This document shows, piece by piece, positions 14,911 to 23,911 of a DNA stretch of 64,000 bases. Origin of the DNA: Dactylosporangium sp040605635 (GTDB lineage: Bacteria; Actinomycetota; Actinomycetes; Mycobacteriales; Micromonosporaceae); assembly GCF_040605635.1 (NCBI RefSeq), contig NZ_JBEXDG010000021.1, positions 62,001 through 126,000 on the forward strand, in the 5' to 3' direction. Positions within the stretch are counted from its first letter, which is position 1, and the number at the start of each line of letters is the position of its first letter. The translations under genes were made by a program, and so were the position numbers. The notes under the pieces are model-generated. The model ran no database searches and had not been told where the DNA came from. It was given only the letters and a program-made list of their open reading frames with translations.

Positions 14911-15680
14911 TGCGACGGATTCCCGTGGCCTGCGCCGCCGCACTGGGCCTCCTCACCGTGCTCGTCGTCCTCCGCTGGGGGCCGCTGATCCGCCTCGACA
15001 CCGCCGTCAGCGACGGCGCCCGCAGGTTCGCCCTGGACCACGACGGCTGGCGCTCGGCGATGTCGGCGATCACGCACAGCGCCGACACCCAGGTGCTGCT
15101 CCCGGTCGCGCTGCTGCTGGCCGCGGTGCTCCTGCTGCGGCGATGGCGCACCGGCCTGCTCTTCCTGCTCGGCACGGCGGTCACCGCCACCGCCGTCCGG
15201 CTCACGATCCTGACGCTGGTGCACCGCCCCCGCCCGGTCGACCGGCTCACCCCGACCACCGGCTGGGCCTTCCCGTCCGGGCACACCACGTCGTCCGCGG
15301 TCACCGCGGGCATCGTCATCGTCCTGGGCTGGGCCGTGCTGACCGGCCGGTGGTCCCGGGCCGCCCTCGTCGCCGTCGCCGGCGGCTGGGCCGTGCTCGT
15401 CGGGGTCAGCCGGGTCGCGCTGCTCGCGCACTGGCCCACCGACGTGCTCGGCGGCTGGCTTCTCGCCATCGGCGTCACGGTGGCCTTCACGCGGTTGCTG
15501 CGGGTTCAGCGATCTTTCAGCACCGGACGGCCAGCATCTCCCCCACGCGACGAAGGCCGGTCGCACCGGACCGAGGGGAGCCAGGAATGCAACACCAGCC
15601 AGCACCGCACGCACGACGGCGCATCGTCGTCGTCTCCGCCAGCTTCGGCGCCGGACACGACGGCGCCGCCGCCGAGCTGA
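14910..15680 (+). CDS. PAP2-family phosphatase with read-through C-terminal tail
   Basis: Residues 1-~200 form a six-helix PAP2 protein with motifs LVHRPRPVDRL, FPSGHTTSSAV and SRVALLAHWPTDVLGG, as in membrane lipid phosphatases. The family-like region ends near LLRVQRSF at about 15515. The remaining ~55 residues are Ser/Pro/Thr-rich and are encoded by the next gene's promoter (box F) and, in another frame, by the first 94 bases of that gene. The native stop may have been lost. It follows the response regulator by a TGATG overlap, so both are probably one transcript. Confidence 0.82.
   Translation: MRRIPVACAAALGLLTVLVVLRWGPLIRLDTAVSDGARRFALDHDGWRSAMSAITHSADTQVLLPVALLLAAVLLLRRWRTGLLFLLGTAVTATAVRLTILTLVHRPRPVDRLTPTTGWAFPSGHTTSSAVTAGIVIVLGWAVLTGRWSRAALVAVAGGWAVLVGVSRVALLAHWPTDVLGGWLLAIGVTVAFTRLLRVQRSFSTGRPASPPRDEGRSHRTEGSQECNTSQHRTHDGASSSSPPASAPDTTAPPPS
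15505..15537 (+). promoter_or_regulatory. Direct-repeat box F
   Basis: TTCAGCGATCTTTCAGC places TTCA units 11 bp apart (15505, 15516) and matches box E at 13 of the first 16 bases. A weak CAGCAT lies at the position where boxes A-D have their TACNNT -10. It is upstream of the gene at 15587 and inside the PAP2 reading frame. Confidence 0.4.
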
Positions 15681-15958
15681 CCCGGCGCCTGCGGGCCGGA
15701 GGCCACCGGGTCGACCGGCACGACTTCGTCGACCTCGTCCCGCGCCGGGCCGGGGAACTGCTGCGCGGCCTGTACCGGCGGCAGCTCACCACCCTCCCCC
15801 GGACCTGGGGATGGCTGCTGGCCCTCGCCGGATCGCACCGCCTGGCGGGCAACGCCGCCGCCCTGACCGCCACCGCCGACGACGCGACGCTCGCCGCGAT
15901 CGGCACCGACGCCGCCGCGGCCCTGCCCGAGTCCGTCGCGCACCTGGTCGCCGCATGA
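15587..15958 (+). CDS. Truncated MGDG-synthase-type glycosyltransferase (N-terminal part)
   Basis: The 123-residue product begins MQHQPAPHARRRIVVVSASFGAGHDGAAAELTRRL, the N-terminal signature of MGDG-synthase/processive diacylglycerol glucosyltransferases, and continues as that domain to about residue 100. The whole C-terminal donor-binding domain (roughly 250 more residues) is absent; the frame stops at VAHLVAA. AGGGGAG precedes the ATG. It is likely non-functional and left from a glycolipid cluster that still keeps galE downstream. Confidence 0.65.
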   Translation: MQHQPAPHARRRIVVVSASFGAGHDGAAAELTRRLRAGGHRVDRHDFVDLVPRRAGELLRGLYRRQLTTLPRTWGWLLALAGSHRLAGNAAALTATADDATLAAIGTDAAAALPESVAHLVAA

Positions 15959-16089
15959 AGCGGGCACTCACCGCGGGACTGCTCGCCGCGGCCGCGATCC
16001 ACGCCGCACTCCCCCAGCTGATCGGCTGGTCCCGCGACCGGGGACTGCGGCTCGGCACCGTGGCCGAACACCAGGCGGTGCCACGATGA
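15955..16089 (+). CDS. 44-residue remnant or small membrane peptide
   Basis: The frame starts at an ATG overlapping the previous stop and its own stop overlaps the galE ATG, so it is translationally coupled on both sides. The product MKRALTAGLLAAAAIHAALPQLIGW... looks like the first membrane anchor of a larger secreted enzyme that has lost its catalytic part. I cannot assign a function. It may simply keep ribosomes coupled to galE. Confidence 0.4.
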   Translation: MKRALTAGLLAAAAIHAALPQLIGWSRDRGLRLGTVAEHQAVPR

Positions 16090-17093
16090 CCTGGCTGGTC
16101 ACCGGCGGCGCCGGATACATCGGCGCCCACGTCGTCGCGGACCTCCTCGCAGCCGGCGAACGCGTCGTCGCCCTCGATGACCTGTCCACCGGCGACCCCG
16201 CCCGGCTGCCCACCGGCGTGCCCCTCGTCGTCGCCGACGCCGGTGACCCCGTCATGCTGCGCGCCACCCTGGACCGGCACCACGTCACCGGCGTCATGCA
16301 CCTGGCCGGCAGCAAGTCCGTCCCCGAATCGGTGCGTCGCCCCATCTGGTACTACCAGCAGAACGTCGGCGTCGTCGGCGCGCTGCTCGCCGCGATGGTC
16401 GACACGCGCGTCTCCCGGCTGGTCTTCTCCTCGTCCGCCGCCGTCTACGGCATACCGGACACCGCAACCGTCGCCGAGACCGCACCGCCCCGGCCACTCA
16501 ACCCGTACGGGCAGAGCAAACTCGTCGCGGAACAGCTCATCGCCGCCGCCGGCCGGGCGCACGGCATCTCCTGGATCGCGCTGCGCTACTTCAACGCCGT
16601 CGGCGCCGGCGCCCCGCACCTCGGCGACCGCGGCGCCACCAACCTGCTGCCACTCGCCTTCGACGCCCTGGAGACGGGCGTGCCGCTCACCCTCGCCGGG
16701 ACCGCGCTGCCGACCGCGGACGGCACCGGCGTCCGCGACTACGTCCACGTCGCCGACCTGGCCGTGGCGCACCGGCTGGCCGCCCAACGCCTCACCGGCA
16801 GGCACTGCGCCAAGATCTACAACGCCGGCGCCGGCCGCGGCCACTCCGTCCTGGACGTCGTCCGCGCGGTCGCGTCCGTCACCGGCACACCCGTGCCGGT
16901 CCTCGCCGGGCCGCCACGGCCCGGCGACCCACCGCAGGTCGTCGCCGCGATCGACCGCATCCGCGCCGACCTGCACTGGCGACCCCGGCACACCCTGCTG
17001 AACTCGGTCACCTCGGCGTGGAGGGCCCGCCACGCTCATCCCGGCACGCCGGGGCTGGTCATGTCGTCCTCGCCCGGCACGGGACGGAGTTGA
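16086..17093 (+). CDS. galE: UDP-glucose 4-epimerase
   Basis: The 335-residue extended SDR has the NAD-binding motif TGGAGYIGAH at its start, the catalytic serine region VFSSSAAVYG and the YGQSK catalytic Tyr/Lys near residue 140. The sugar-binding region FNAVGA...LGDRG and VRDYVHVADLA are typical for GalE. It interconverts UDP-glucose and UDP-galactose in the cytoplasm, supplying glycolipid or cell-wall sugars, which fits the remnant glycosyltransferase upstream. The ATG overlaps the small upstream frame by 4 bp. Confidence 0.88.
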   Translation: MTWLVTGGAGYIGAHVVADLLAAGERVVALDDLSTGDPARLPTGVPLVVADAGDPVMLRATLDRHHVTGVMHLAGSKSVPESVRRPIWYYQQNVGVVGALLAAMVDTRVSRLVFSSSAAVYGIPDTATVAETAPPRPLNPYGQSKLVAEQLIAAAGRAHGISWIALRYFNAVGAGAPHLGDRGATNLLPLAFDALETGVPLTLAGTALPTADGTGVRDYVHVADLAVAHRLAAQRLTGRHCAKIYNAGAGRGHSVLDVVRAVASVTGTPVPVLAGPPRPGDPPQVVAAIDRIRADLHWRPRHTLLNSVTSAWRARHAHPGTPGLVMSSSPGTGRS

Positions 17094-17122
17094 GCTGAGG
17101 TCGTCTGCCGTGCGGCCGTTGC

Positions 17123-18955
17123 TCACGCGCCATCGATCGGGATCCTGACCAGCAACGTGGTGCCGTGCCCGACCGGGCTCTCCAGCTCCATGTGTCCCCC
17201 GATCGTCTCGACGCGGTCCTGCAGGCCGATCAGCCCGGACCCGTTGCCGGGATCCGCTCCTCCGATCCCGTCGTCCTGAGCCAGGATCTCCAGCGTCGCG
17301 TCCCCCGCCTCGACGTCGACCCGCACCATGGACGCCCAGGCGTGCTTGATGGCGTTGGTGAGCACTTCCGACACGACGTAATACGCGGTCACCTCGACAG
17401 GCTCCGGCAACTGCCGGTCGAGACTGAGGTTGAGATCGACCGGGAGCCCACTGCGGCGGGCGAGCGTCTTGAGCGCCGGGCCGAGCCCTCCCTTGGACAG
17501 GATCGCCGGATGCATCCCGCGCGACATCTCCCGCAGATCCTCGAGAACGCCGGTCAGGCCCTCCGCGGTGTTCGACAGCAGCGTCCTGACCGAGTCCTGG
17601 CCGGCCGGCAGCGAGGCCTCCGCCATGCGAAGCTCCAGACACAGCAGGACGAGACGTTGCTGCGCGCCATCGTGCAGATCGCGTTCGAACCGGCGGCGGG
17701 CGTCGTCGGCCGCGGCGACGATGCGGGCGCGGGACGCGGTCAGCTGCGCGCGGCTGTCGGCATTCGCGATCGCGGTCGCGACGAGGTCGGTGAAGTCGAC
17801 CATACGTGCCTCAGCATCGGACGGTATCGGCTCAGGCTTCGTGGACACGACGACGGCCACACCCCACAGGCGACCCTCGACCATGACCGGAACCCCGACT
17901 CCCGAACGAGCACCCAGCTCACGCAGGATCGTGGCGCTGGAGCCCACAGCGTTGTCGTAGCTGTCCATCCGGGCCGCGCGGCCGGTGCGCAACACCGCAC
18001 CGGCGACGTTGTCGCCGTCGAGCGGGACGAGTGTATCGGGTATGTCGCCGGCCAGCACGTTGTGGCCCGCGACACGGGAGGCCTTGCCGTCGGCCTCAAA
18101 GCGGATCAGCGCCGCGCTGTGGAGGCCCAGAAGCGCGCCCAGCTCCGTCGTCACCGCCCCGAACACCTCGGTCGGCGAGGCCCCGCGAGCGGTCAGCGTC
18201 GCCACCCGCCGCAACGCGGCCTGTTCCGCCACGAGCGCGCTGAGCGCCGCACGGTTCGCCTCCCGGTCGGAGGCCGCGCGCAGCAACGCCTCCAGGGAGG
18301 GGATCACCCGCTGACGGAGGCGTGCCGACATGTTCTTGGGCAGATCGGCGGGGACCAGGAGCGTACCCAGGCGCGTGGCACGGTTCCACAGCGGGAACGC
18401 GGTATAGCGCTCGTCTGCGGTGACCGGGCCGAGCCTGATCGCCGCGAACGGCAACGCGAACGCCTCAGCGAGCCGGTTCGACGCCGTGCCCAGCGCCGAA
18501 CGCAGGTCGTCCGCGCCGAGCATGAGATGGGCCAGCTCGGCCGCGAGGTCGGCCTCCCTGCGCCGTTCGGATGCCTCGACGGAACGTGACCGGGCCAGGT
18601 CCGTCAGGCCGGCGGTCAGTACCCCGGCGACGATGAAGAACGTGAAGGTCTCCAGGTTCTGACGCGCGGAGATGTCCAAGCTCGAATAGGGCGGGACATG
18701 GAAGTAGTCGAGGGCGAGGGCGCTGGCCACCGATGTCATCACCCCCAGCCTGGCGCCCCACACGGTCGAGATCACCAGGACGCCGAGCAGGTAGACCAGG
18801 CCCTTGGCACTCTCGTGGGTGGCCTGTTCGAGCGGGAACAGGGCGACGGTCTCCACCACGATGAGCGATGCGGCAACCACGAGCCCGAGCACCAAGGGCG
18901 GCTGCGCCGGGCGCAACAGCAACGACACCAGACGCGCGCGCATCACCCACCGCAC
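17123..18955 (-). CDS. Sensor histidine kinase with KdpD-like membrane region and GAF domain
   Basis: The 610-residue kinase begins with a four-helix DUF4118/KdpD-like membrane module (GLVYLLGVLVISTVWGARLGVMTSVASALALDYFHVPP, about 50-95). A linker, a GAF domain (about 250-390), HisKA_3 with DLHDGAQQRLVLLCLELRMAE (His near 420) and HATPase with EVLTNAIKHA, AQDDGIGG and GLIGLQDRVETIGG follow. This order is typical of actinobacterial DevS-like cytoplasmic-output kinases. No response regulator is adjacent, so the partner is unknown. Confidence 0.88.
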   Translation of the reverse strand: MRWVMRARLVSLLLRPAQPPLVLGLVVAASLIVVETVALFPLEQATHESAKGLVYLLGVLVISTVWGARLGVMTSVASALALDYFHVPPYSSLDISARQNLETFTFFIVAGVLTAGLTDLARSRSVEASERRREADLAAELAHLMLGADDLRSALGTASNRLAEAFALPFAAIRLGPVTADERYTAFPLWNRATRLGTLLVPADLPKNMSARLRQRVIPSLEALLRAASDREANRAALSALVAEQAALRRVATLTARGASPTEVFGAVTTELGALLGLHSAALIRFEADGKASRVAGHNVLAGDIPDTLVPLDGDNVAGAVLRTGRAARMDSYDNAVGSSATILRELGARSGVGVPVMVEGRLWGVAVVVSTKPEPIPSDAEARMVDFTDLVATAIANADSRAQLTASRARIVAAADDARRRFERDLHDGAQQRLVLLCLELRMAEASLPAGQDSVRTLLSNTAEGLTGVLEDLREMSRGMHPAILSKGGLGPALKTLARRSGLPVDLNLSLDRQLPEPVEVTAYYVVSEVLTNAIKHAWASMVRVDVEAGDATLEILAQDDGIGGADPGNGSGLIGLQDRVETIGGHMELESPVGHGTTLLVRIPIDGA

Positions 18956-19324
18956 TCCTCACACATCGCCACGGCTCCACGTGGAAGCCGAAATCAGTCA
19001 GGACGACGAGCAGTCAGACATGTGCGACCGTGGTGTCCTGGGCGCAGAATCGGACATTCTGTATCGCCATAAGGAACAATTCTCCATAAATCATACTGCC
19101 CGGACCTCCCGCAACGACCTGCTCGCGCGCCCGGCGGGCGACCTGGCTCAGTGACAGCAGACGCACCACCAGCAACCCGCCTGCCGGCCCTGCCAGCACC
19201 AGACGCCGCCGCTGGTGGCGAAGTGAGATCGGGGGTGGCGGGGGCGCCCTGGTGTGCGGGGTTTGCCGGGAGGGGTAGCCGCATCGCGATCCACCACCAG
19301 ATCCGCTAGGAGGCGATCGTACCG
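18956..19324. other. Intergenic region with an AT-rich patch
   Basis: This 369-bp stretch separates two divergent genes. Bases 19066-19110 are unusually AT-rich for this genome, with two CCATAA copies 20 bp apart, and may be the promoter area for the kinase gene on the minus strand. I see no convincing ORF or RNA gene. Confidence 0.3.
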
Positions 19325-19975
19325 ATGCGCGGGCCTGCCAGATCCTCGTCGGTGCTCACCGCCGTGTTCGTGCTGGCGATCTGTGCCGCGCTCGGCACGA
19401 TGCTCATCTCCTTCGACCAGCGACGGCGGGCCGAGCACACAGCCGAGGCCGAGGACCGGGCAAGATCCGCGGTGACAGCACTGGCGCTGCTCGTGACGGA
19501 CACCGAGGCAGCCCGGTGCGGACTCGCCGTCACCGGCGACCAGCTGTTCCGCACCCGTCTGGCCGGCAGCCTGGACGTGATCCCGCGACGGGAACGGGAA
19601 CTGCAACGAAGCGTCGCGCACGACCCCGTCAAAGTCATGCTGGTCCGGCAGATCACCCTGTACCTCAACGAGTACCTCAGCAACTACCTGTCACCGGCAC
19701 TGGCGACGAGCCGCGCCGGTGGCCCGGCCATCGTGCCGAACGCGATCATGCTCGCAGCGCGGCGACACGCCGACCTGGTCGGATCGCACCTGGACCGGCT
19801 GCTGGAACTGGTGAACCGGGCCACCGTCAGGGCCCGGGCGAGAGCCGAGACGCACAGCAACACGGGCATCCTCGCCGGCGCTGCCGCCTTGACTGCAGTG
19901 CATGCCGGCGATACCTCGACTGCACACACCGAGACTAGGTTCCATGCGGGTGGAGGAATGGTGTGTGCGCCCTGA
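19325..19975 (+). pseudogene. Truncated CHASE3-domain sensor protein
   Basis: The first ~175 residues have one membrane helix (SVLTAVFVLAICAALGTML) and an extracytoplasmic CHASE3-like region with the DTEAARCGLAVTGDQLFRTRL motif. A second hydrophobic stretch begins at GILAGAAALT, where the return helix should be, but the sequence then turns into non-membrane, non-family residues (VHAGDTSTAHTETRF) and stops. All cytoplasmic output domains are missing. I read this as a sensor gene cut near 19890, at the left edge of the foreign-looking RiPP region. Confidence 0.6.
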
Positions 19976-20117
19976 GCCAGGACATGAAGCGCTAGTCTCT
20001 TCGCGGTTAGCGCGCCGGAGGGCCAACCTGCGCGCTCCGTGCTGGACGGAGATGGCGGGCCCGGGATAAGGAGTCGTCTGTGATGCGGAGGCTGGCCTTG
20101 AGTCAAGGGTTGCCTTC

Positions 20118-21389
20118 GTGATCGAGTCTTCGAGCCGTCCTGGCCCGGCGTTTGCCGCGTATTTTGCTGGTCGGGTGTTGTCGAGTGGCGGTTCGGCGGT
20201 GGCGCCGTTGGCTACCGCGTTTGCGGCATTGCATCTGGGTGGCGGTGCGTCGGCGTTGGGCTGGGTGCTGGCGGCGGGCCTTGCGCCACAGTTGGTGTTG
20301 CTGCTGATCGGTGGGGTGGCCGCCGATCGCTGGTCGCGCCCATTGATCATGGTGGTGTCGAATCTTATTGCGGGTGGCGCGCAGGCGGTCGCGGCGATCG
20401 CGGTGCTGACTGGGGTTGCTCGGGTGTGGCAGTTGGCGGCGGTGGCGGCGGTGATCGGAGCGACTTCGGCGTTCTTCGGGCCAGCGGCGCAGGGGGTGGT
20501 GCCGCAGTTGGTGCCGTCGGAGCGGTTGCAGCGGGCGAACGCATCGGTGCGGCTGGGGCAGAACGTGGCGAAGGTGGCCGGGCCGGCGTTGGGTGGTCTG
20601 GTGGTCGCCGCGGTAGGGCCAGGGTGGGGGCTGGTCTTCGATGCGGCGACGTTCGTGTTGGCGGCTGGGTTGTTCGCAGCGTTGCGGGTGCCGTTGGATC
20701 GGGCTCGGGGTGCGGTGTCGTTCGTGGCGGATCTGCGGGATGGGTGGTTGGACTTCTGGTCGCGGCGGTGGTTGTGGGTGATTGTGGTGCAGTCGACGGT
20801 GGTGGTCGCCTGCTGGCTGGCTGGTTATCAGCAGTTGGGTCCTGTGTATGCGCGGGATCATCTCGGTGGCGCGGCAGGGTGGGGGCTGGTGGGCGCGGCC
20901 TTGGCTGGTGGGTTGCTCACTGGATCGGCGGTGTCGTTGTTGCTGCGGCCGGTGCGGGTGGCCGTCGCGGTGTGTGTGGGAACGGGGGCGATGGCATTGC
21001 CGCTGGCGGCGATGGCAGCTGGTGCGCCGCTGCCGGTGCTGCTGGGTGTGGTGGTGGTGACGGGGGTCGGGTTGGATGTTTCGATCGTGACGTGGACGAC
21101 GGTGGTGCAGGCGAGGATTCCGGCGCATCGGCAGGCCAGGACGAGTGCGTACAGCACGTTGGGGCAGTTGGTGCTGGTGCCGGTGGTGTATCTGGTGTGT
21201 GGTCCGCTGGTGTCGCGGTTCGGTCTGCTGACGATGTTGGGGGTGTTTGCGGTGCTGATCGCGGCGGCTGCGGTCGGGCCGATGTTGGTCCCGCAGGTCC
21301 GGACGCTGCGACTGCCTGGGCCGGACGTGGATCAGCCGGTGACCGCGCCGGCCGGCACGGATGGGCTGACGGTGGCGGCGCGTAGGTAG
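20118..21389 (+). CDS. MFS transporter, probable exporter of the RiPP
   Basis: The 423-residue protein has about 12 membrane helices and the MFS loop GGVAADRWSRPLIM (motif A, near residue 65). It resembles macrolide-efflux/EntS-type exporters (FLGPAAQGVVPQLVP-like region AFFGPAAQGVVPQLVPSERLQRANA). Its codons favour GTG/TTG/GGT more than the surrounding genes. It converges on the tfuA-like gene and overlaps its 3' end by 58 bp. Export or self-protection for the RiPP product is inferred from position. Confidence 0.85.
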   Translation: MIESSSRPGPAFAAYFAGRVLSSGGSAVAPLATAFAALHLGGGASALGWVLAAGLAPQLVLLLIGGVAADRWSRPLIMVVSNLIAGGAQAVAAIAVLTGVARVWQLAAVAAVIGATSAFFGPAAQGVVPQLVPSERLQRANASVRLGQNVAKVAGPALGGLVVAAVGPGWGLVFDAATFVLAAGLFAALRVPLDRARGAVSFVADLRDGWLDFWSRRWLWVIVVQSTVVVACWLAGYQQLGPVYARDHLGGAAGWGLVGAALAGGLLTGSAVSLLLRPVRVAVAVCVGTGAMALPLAAMAAGAPLPVLLGVVVVTGVGLDVSIVTWTTVVQARIPAHRQARTSAYSTLGQLVLVPVVYLVCGPLVSRFGLLTMLGVFAVLIAAAAVGPMLVPQVRTLRLPGPDVDQPVTAPAGTDGLTVAARR

Positions 21390-22708
21390 AACGAGCGGGC
21401 CACGGTGATGGCGCCGCCGAGACCGTCGAAGCCGCGGTCGCGGGCGGCAGCGTCCAGTTCGGCGGCATGGGTGGGGGTGATGCCCCAGACGGCGGCGAGG
21501 TGGACGCGGATCAGGTCGGCCCGGATGCGGTGGACGGTGCGCCGTGGGTCGGCAGCTACTGCGGCGGCATTGGTGGCGAATGCGGCGGCGATGTGGCGCG
21601 GGCTGTGCCGCCCAGGCTCGATGAGGTCGCGAGCCTCGTCGAGGCTGGTGGGCCAGATGGCTGCGGCGGCGTCGAGGCGGGCCGAGCGGACGACGATACG
21701 CAGGAGAGCGTCGTCGTTGCATAGGCTGAGCAGTTCGGTCGGGGTGAGCCAGTGACTGCGCTGGTCGGGCGTCAGCGTGTCGGCGGTGAGACCGTGCTGC
21801 GCTGCTGCGGCGAGCGCGGCAGCGTCGAGGGCCGTGTCCGTGGCGGGTGGCGGTGTCTGGCCGGCGATCCAGGTGAGCACGTAGCGGCGCCAGCGGGCGG
21901 GGAACACCGGGTCGTACAGCTGCTGGTGCTGCAGGACGGCGAGAAATGGCACGTAGCTGTCGCCTGCGGGGACGAGGCAATACCGGGAGCGCCAGTGCCG
22001 AGTGTAGGAGGTGCGCCACGGCTGGGTCGTCCAGCTGAGGTCGGCGGCTGGCAGGTTCGGGCAGCCGGCTGCGACCCAGGCCAGGGCGGAGATCGCGTCG
22101 TCGCGTTTGACGTTGCCCGCTGCGGGGTGGGTGTGGCGCCAGTCGGTGATGCGCCGGATGGCGTCGGTCAGGTCCGGTTCGGCGGTGGCTGCGCGAGCCA
22201 GTGCTGGCCAGGTCCGCTGTGGGTACGGCATGGCGCGGGCCAAGCCGAGCAGCCGGTCGGCGTGGCCGCGGTCCAGGACGTGGTCCTGGGTGGCGGCGGC
22301 GAGGGTGGCGCGGACGTTGACCAGGGCTTCGGAGAGCTGGCGGTGATCGTCGGGGGTGTGGATGACGGCGACTTCGTCGTCGGCGTCGATGGTGCCGTCG
22401 GCATAGGCGGCGAAGACCTCACCGATGCCGATCATCCCGTAGCGGTGCAGTTCGGCGGCGCGGAGCGCGCCCATGCTGGATACGCCGATGACGGTCGTGC
22501 CGGCTGCGAGGAGTTCGAGGATCTCCTTGTGCCGGACCGGGGCGCTCTGATGGAAGACGCCGTCGATGATCACGACGACATCGCCGGCCGCGCAGTTCAG
22601 CCGGTACAGATCCCCGTGGCGGATCGGCGGGTGCACCTGCGCGTCGGGCAGGTGGGTGCGGATGGTGTGTTGGTCGATGGTCGGTCCGGCGAAGACGGTG
22701 ACGATCAT
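21332..22708 (-). CDS. TfuA-like protein (thioamidation partner of YcaO)
   Basis: The first ~220 residues match the TfuA core: VTVFAGPTI at the start, VVIIDGVFHQSAPVRHKEILELLAAG and the strongly conserved VIGVSSMGALRAAELHRYGMIGIGEVF, then a YADGTIDADDEVAVIH segment. A further ~230-residue helical C-terminal part (to residue 458) is longer than in the shortest TfuA proteins. TfuA proteins are known to promote thioamide formation with YcaO. Its ATG overlaps the ycaO-like stop and has GGAGG upstream, so the two are coupled. Confidence 0.85.
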   Translation of the reverse strand: MIVTVFAGPTIDQHTIRTHLPDAQVHPPIRHGDLYRLNCAAGDVVVIIDGVFHQSAPVRHKEILELLAAGTTVIGVSSMGALRAAELHRYGMIGIGEVFAAYADGTIDADDEVAVIHTPDDHRQLSEALVNVRATLAAATQDHVLDRGHADRLLGLARAMPYPQRTWPALARAATAEPDLTDAIRRITDWRHTHPAAGNVKRDDAISALAWVAAGCPNLPAADLSWTTQPWRTSYTRHWRSRYCLVPAGDSYVPFLAVLQHQQLYDPVFPARWRRYVLTWIAGQTPPPATDTALDAAALAAAAQHGLTADTLTPDQRSHWLTPTELLSLCNDDALLRIVVRSARLDAAAAIWPTSLDEARDLIEPGRHSPRHIAAAFATNAAAVAADPRRTVHRIRADLIRVHLAAVWGITPTHAAELDAAARDRGFDGLGGAITVARSFYLRAATVSPSVPAGAVTG

Positions 22709-23883
22709 CGCGTACCTCCGAGCACGCCGTTGCGGGCGGCACGGCCGACGGGTCGTGGGATTTCATGTCGGGCGGTGTACGCCAGGCCGGGGCAGAGGAC
22801 CTTGACAACGGCGAACTCGGGCCGGTCGGCGAGGACGACCCGTAGCGGTGGGCTGCCGCCGGCCGAGAGGTGTTCGGCGAGCCAGGTGGCTTCGGCGTCG
22901 TCGCTGTCGAAGGTGCGGGTGTAGGCGGCGGTGATGTCGGGCCAGCTGCGGGTCGGGGTGGTGCTGGCGGGCGGGTGGTAGGTGCCGGGGGTGTAGATGG
23001 CGGGGTGGATGTCGTCGCGGGTGCCGGTGATGAAGGTGAGCCGGCTTTGAACGGCTTCGGTGATGGCGCGGGAGAGTGCGACGGCGGGGTCGCTGTGGGC
23101 GCCGGAGCCCACGACCATGCAGCTGGCGGTGTCGTCGCGCCACAGGTAGCAGGCGAAGCACGGTATCTGCCAGCGGTTGGGGATGTGGACGAGTTCGAGC
23201 CAGGCGCAGGCGGCGTGGATGCGGTCGATGATGCTGCGGCAGGCGTCGTCGACGACGGACGCCGGGTCGAGGTGATCGCGGTCCGCGATGGGGCTTGTGG
23301 CGAGGATGCTGGTGGCGTCGCGTTCGATGGCCTCGTAGCAGGCGTGGATGGTGGCTTCGGCGATGGTGTTGCCGGAGGCGAGTCCGTTGGAGGAGCCGGA
23401 TCGTAGGTAGGGCCGCCAGGCTGTGGTGGTGTGCTGGCCCATGTGGACGGCGCTGACCGGCACCAGAGTCGGCTGTCCGGTGGGCAGGATGGTGGCGGGG
23501 ATCCAGTCGAGGCGGGTGTGCTGGGTGAGCAGGCTGCCGGGGTGCTGTTCGAGGCCGGTGACGTCGTAGGACAGGTCGAGGGCGGCGGCGGAGGTGGCGT
23601 GCTGGGTAACGGCTGGGACGGCGCGTTCGGCGTGCCAGAGTTCGATGGCTTCCATGGCGGCGGAGATCCGGGCCAGGGTGAGGGTGGTGCCTTTGCCCTG
23701 CGAGACGCTCAGAGTGGTGGCGGTGGGCCGGACGGACATGACGACCGGGATGTTGAGGTCGTCGAGGCCTGTGACGTCGGCGAGGCGGGTAACACCGAAG
23801 TCGGGCAGCAGGGGCAGGATCGCGGTGAGGGTGTCGTCGGGGTGCCGGACGCGGTGGGTGCCGGTGTGGAAGACCTTGCGCAT
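22705..23883 (-). CDS. YcaO-family peptide backbone-activating enzyme
   Basis: The 392-residue protein shows YcaO ATP-site blocks: SVSQGKGTTLTLARISAAMEAIELWHAE, the EATIHACYEAIERDA motif (ExxExxER) near residue 195 and SRAITEAVQSRLTFITGTRDD near 275. The C-terminus ends LGGTR and lacks the PxPxP tail of azoline-forming enzymes, consistent with a TfuA-dependent thioamide-type YcaO. It would phosphorylate the amide backbone of the precursor encoded just upstream at 24190. ATG 23883 is the first good start after a hairpin. Confidence 0.88.
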   Translation of the reverse strand: MRKVFHTGTHRVRHPDDTLTAILPLLPDFGVTRLADVTGLDDLNIPVVMSVRPTATTLSVSQGKGTTLTLARISAAMEAIELWHAERAVPAVTQHATSAAALDLSYDVTGLEQHPGSLLTQHTRLDWIPATILPTGQPTLVPVSAVHMGQHTTTAWRPYLRSGSSNGLASGNTIAEATIHACYEAIERDATSILATSPIADRDHLDPASVVDDACRSIIDRIHAACAWLELVHIPNRWQIPCFACYLWRDDTASCMVVGSGAHSDPAVALSRAITEAVQSRLTFITGTRDDIHPAIYTPGTYHPPASTTPTRSWPDITAAYTRTFDSDDAEATWLAEHLSAGGSPPLRVVLADRPEFAVVKVLCPGLAYTARHEIPRPVGRAARNGVLGGTR

Positions 23884-23911
23884 GATCCGGTGTCCGTTCG
23901 AGTGTTGGCGG

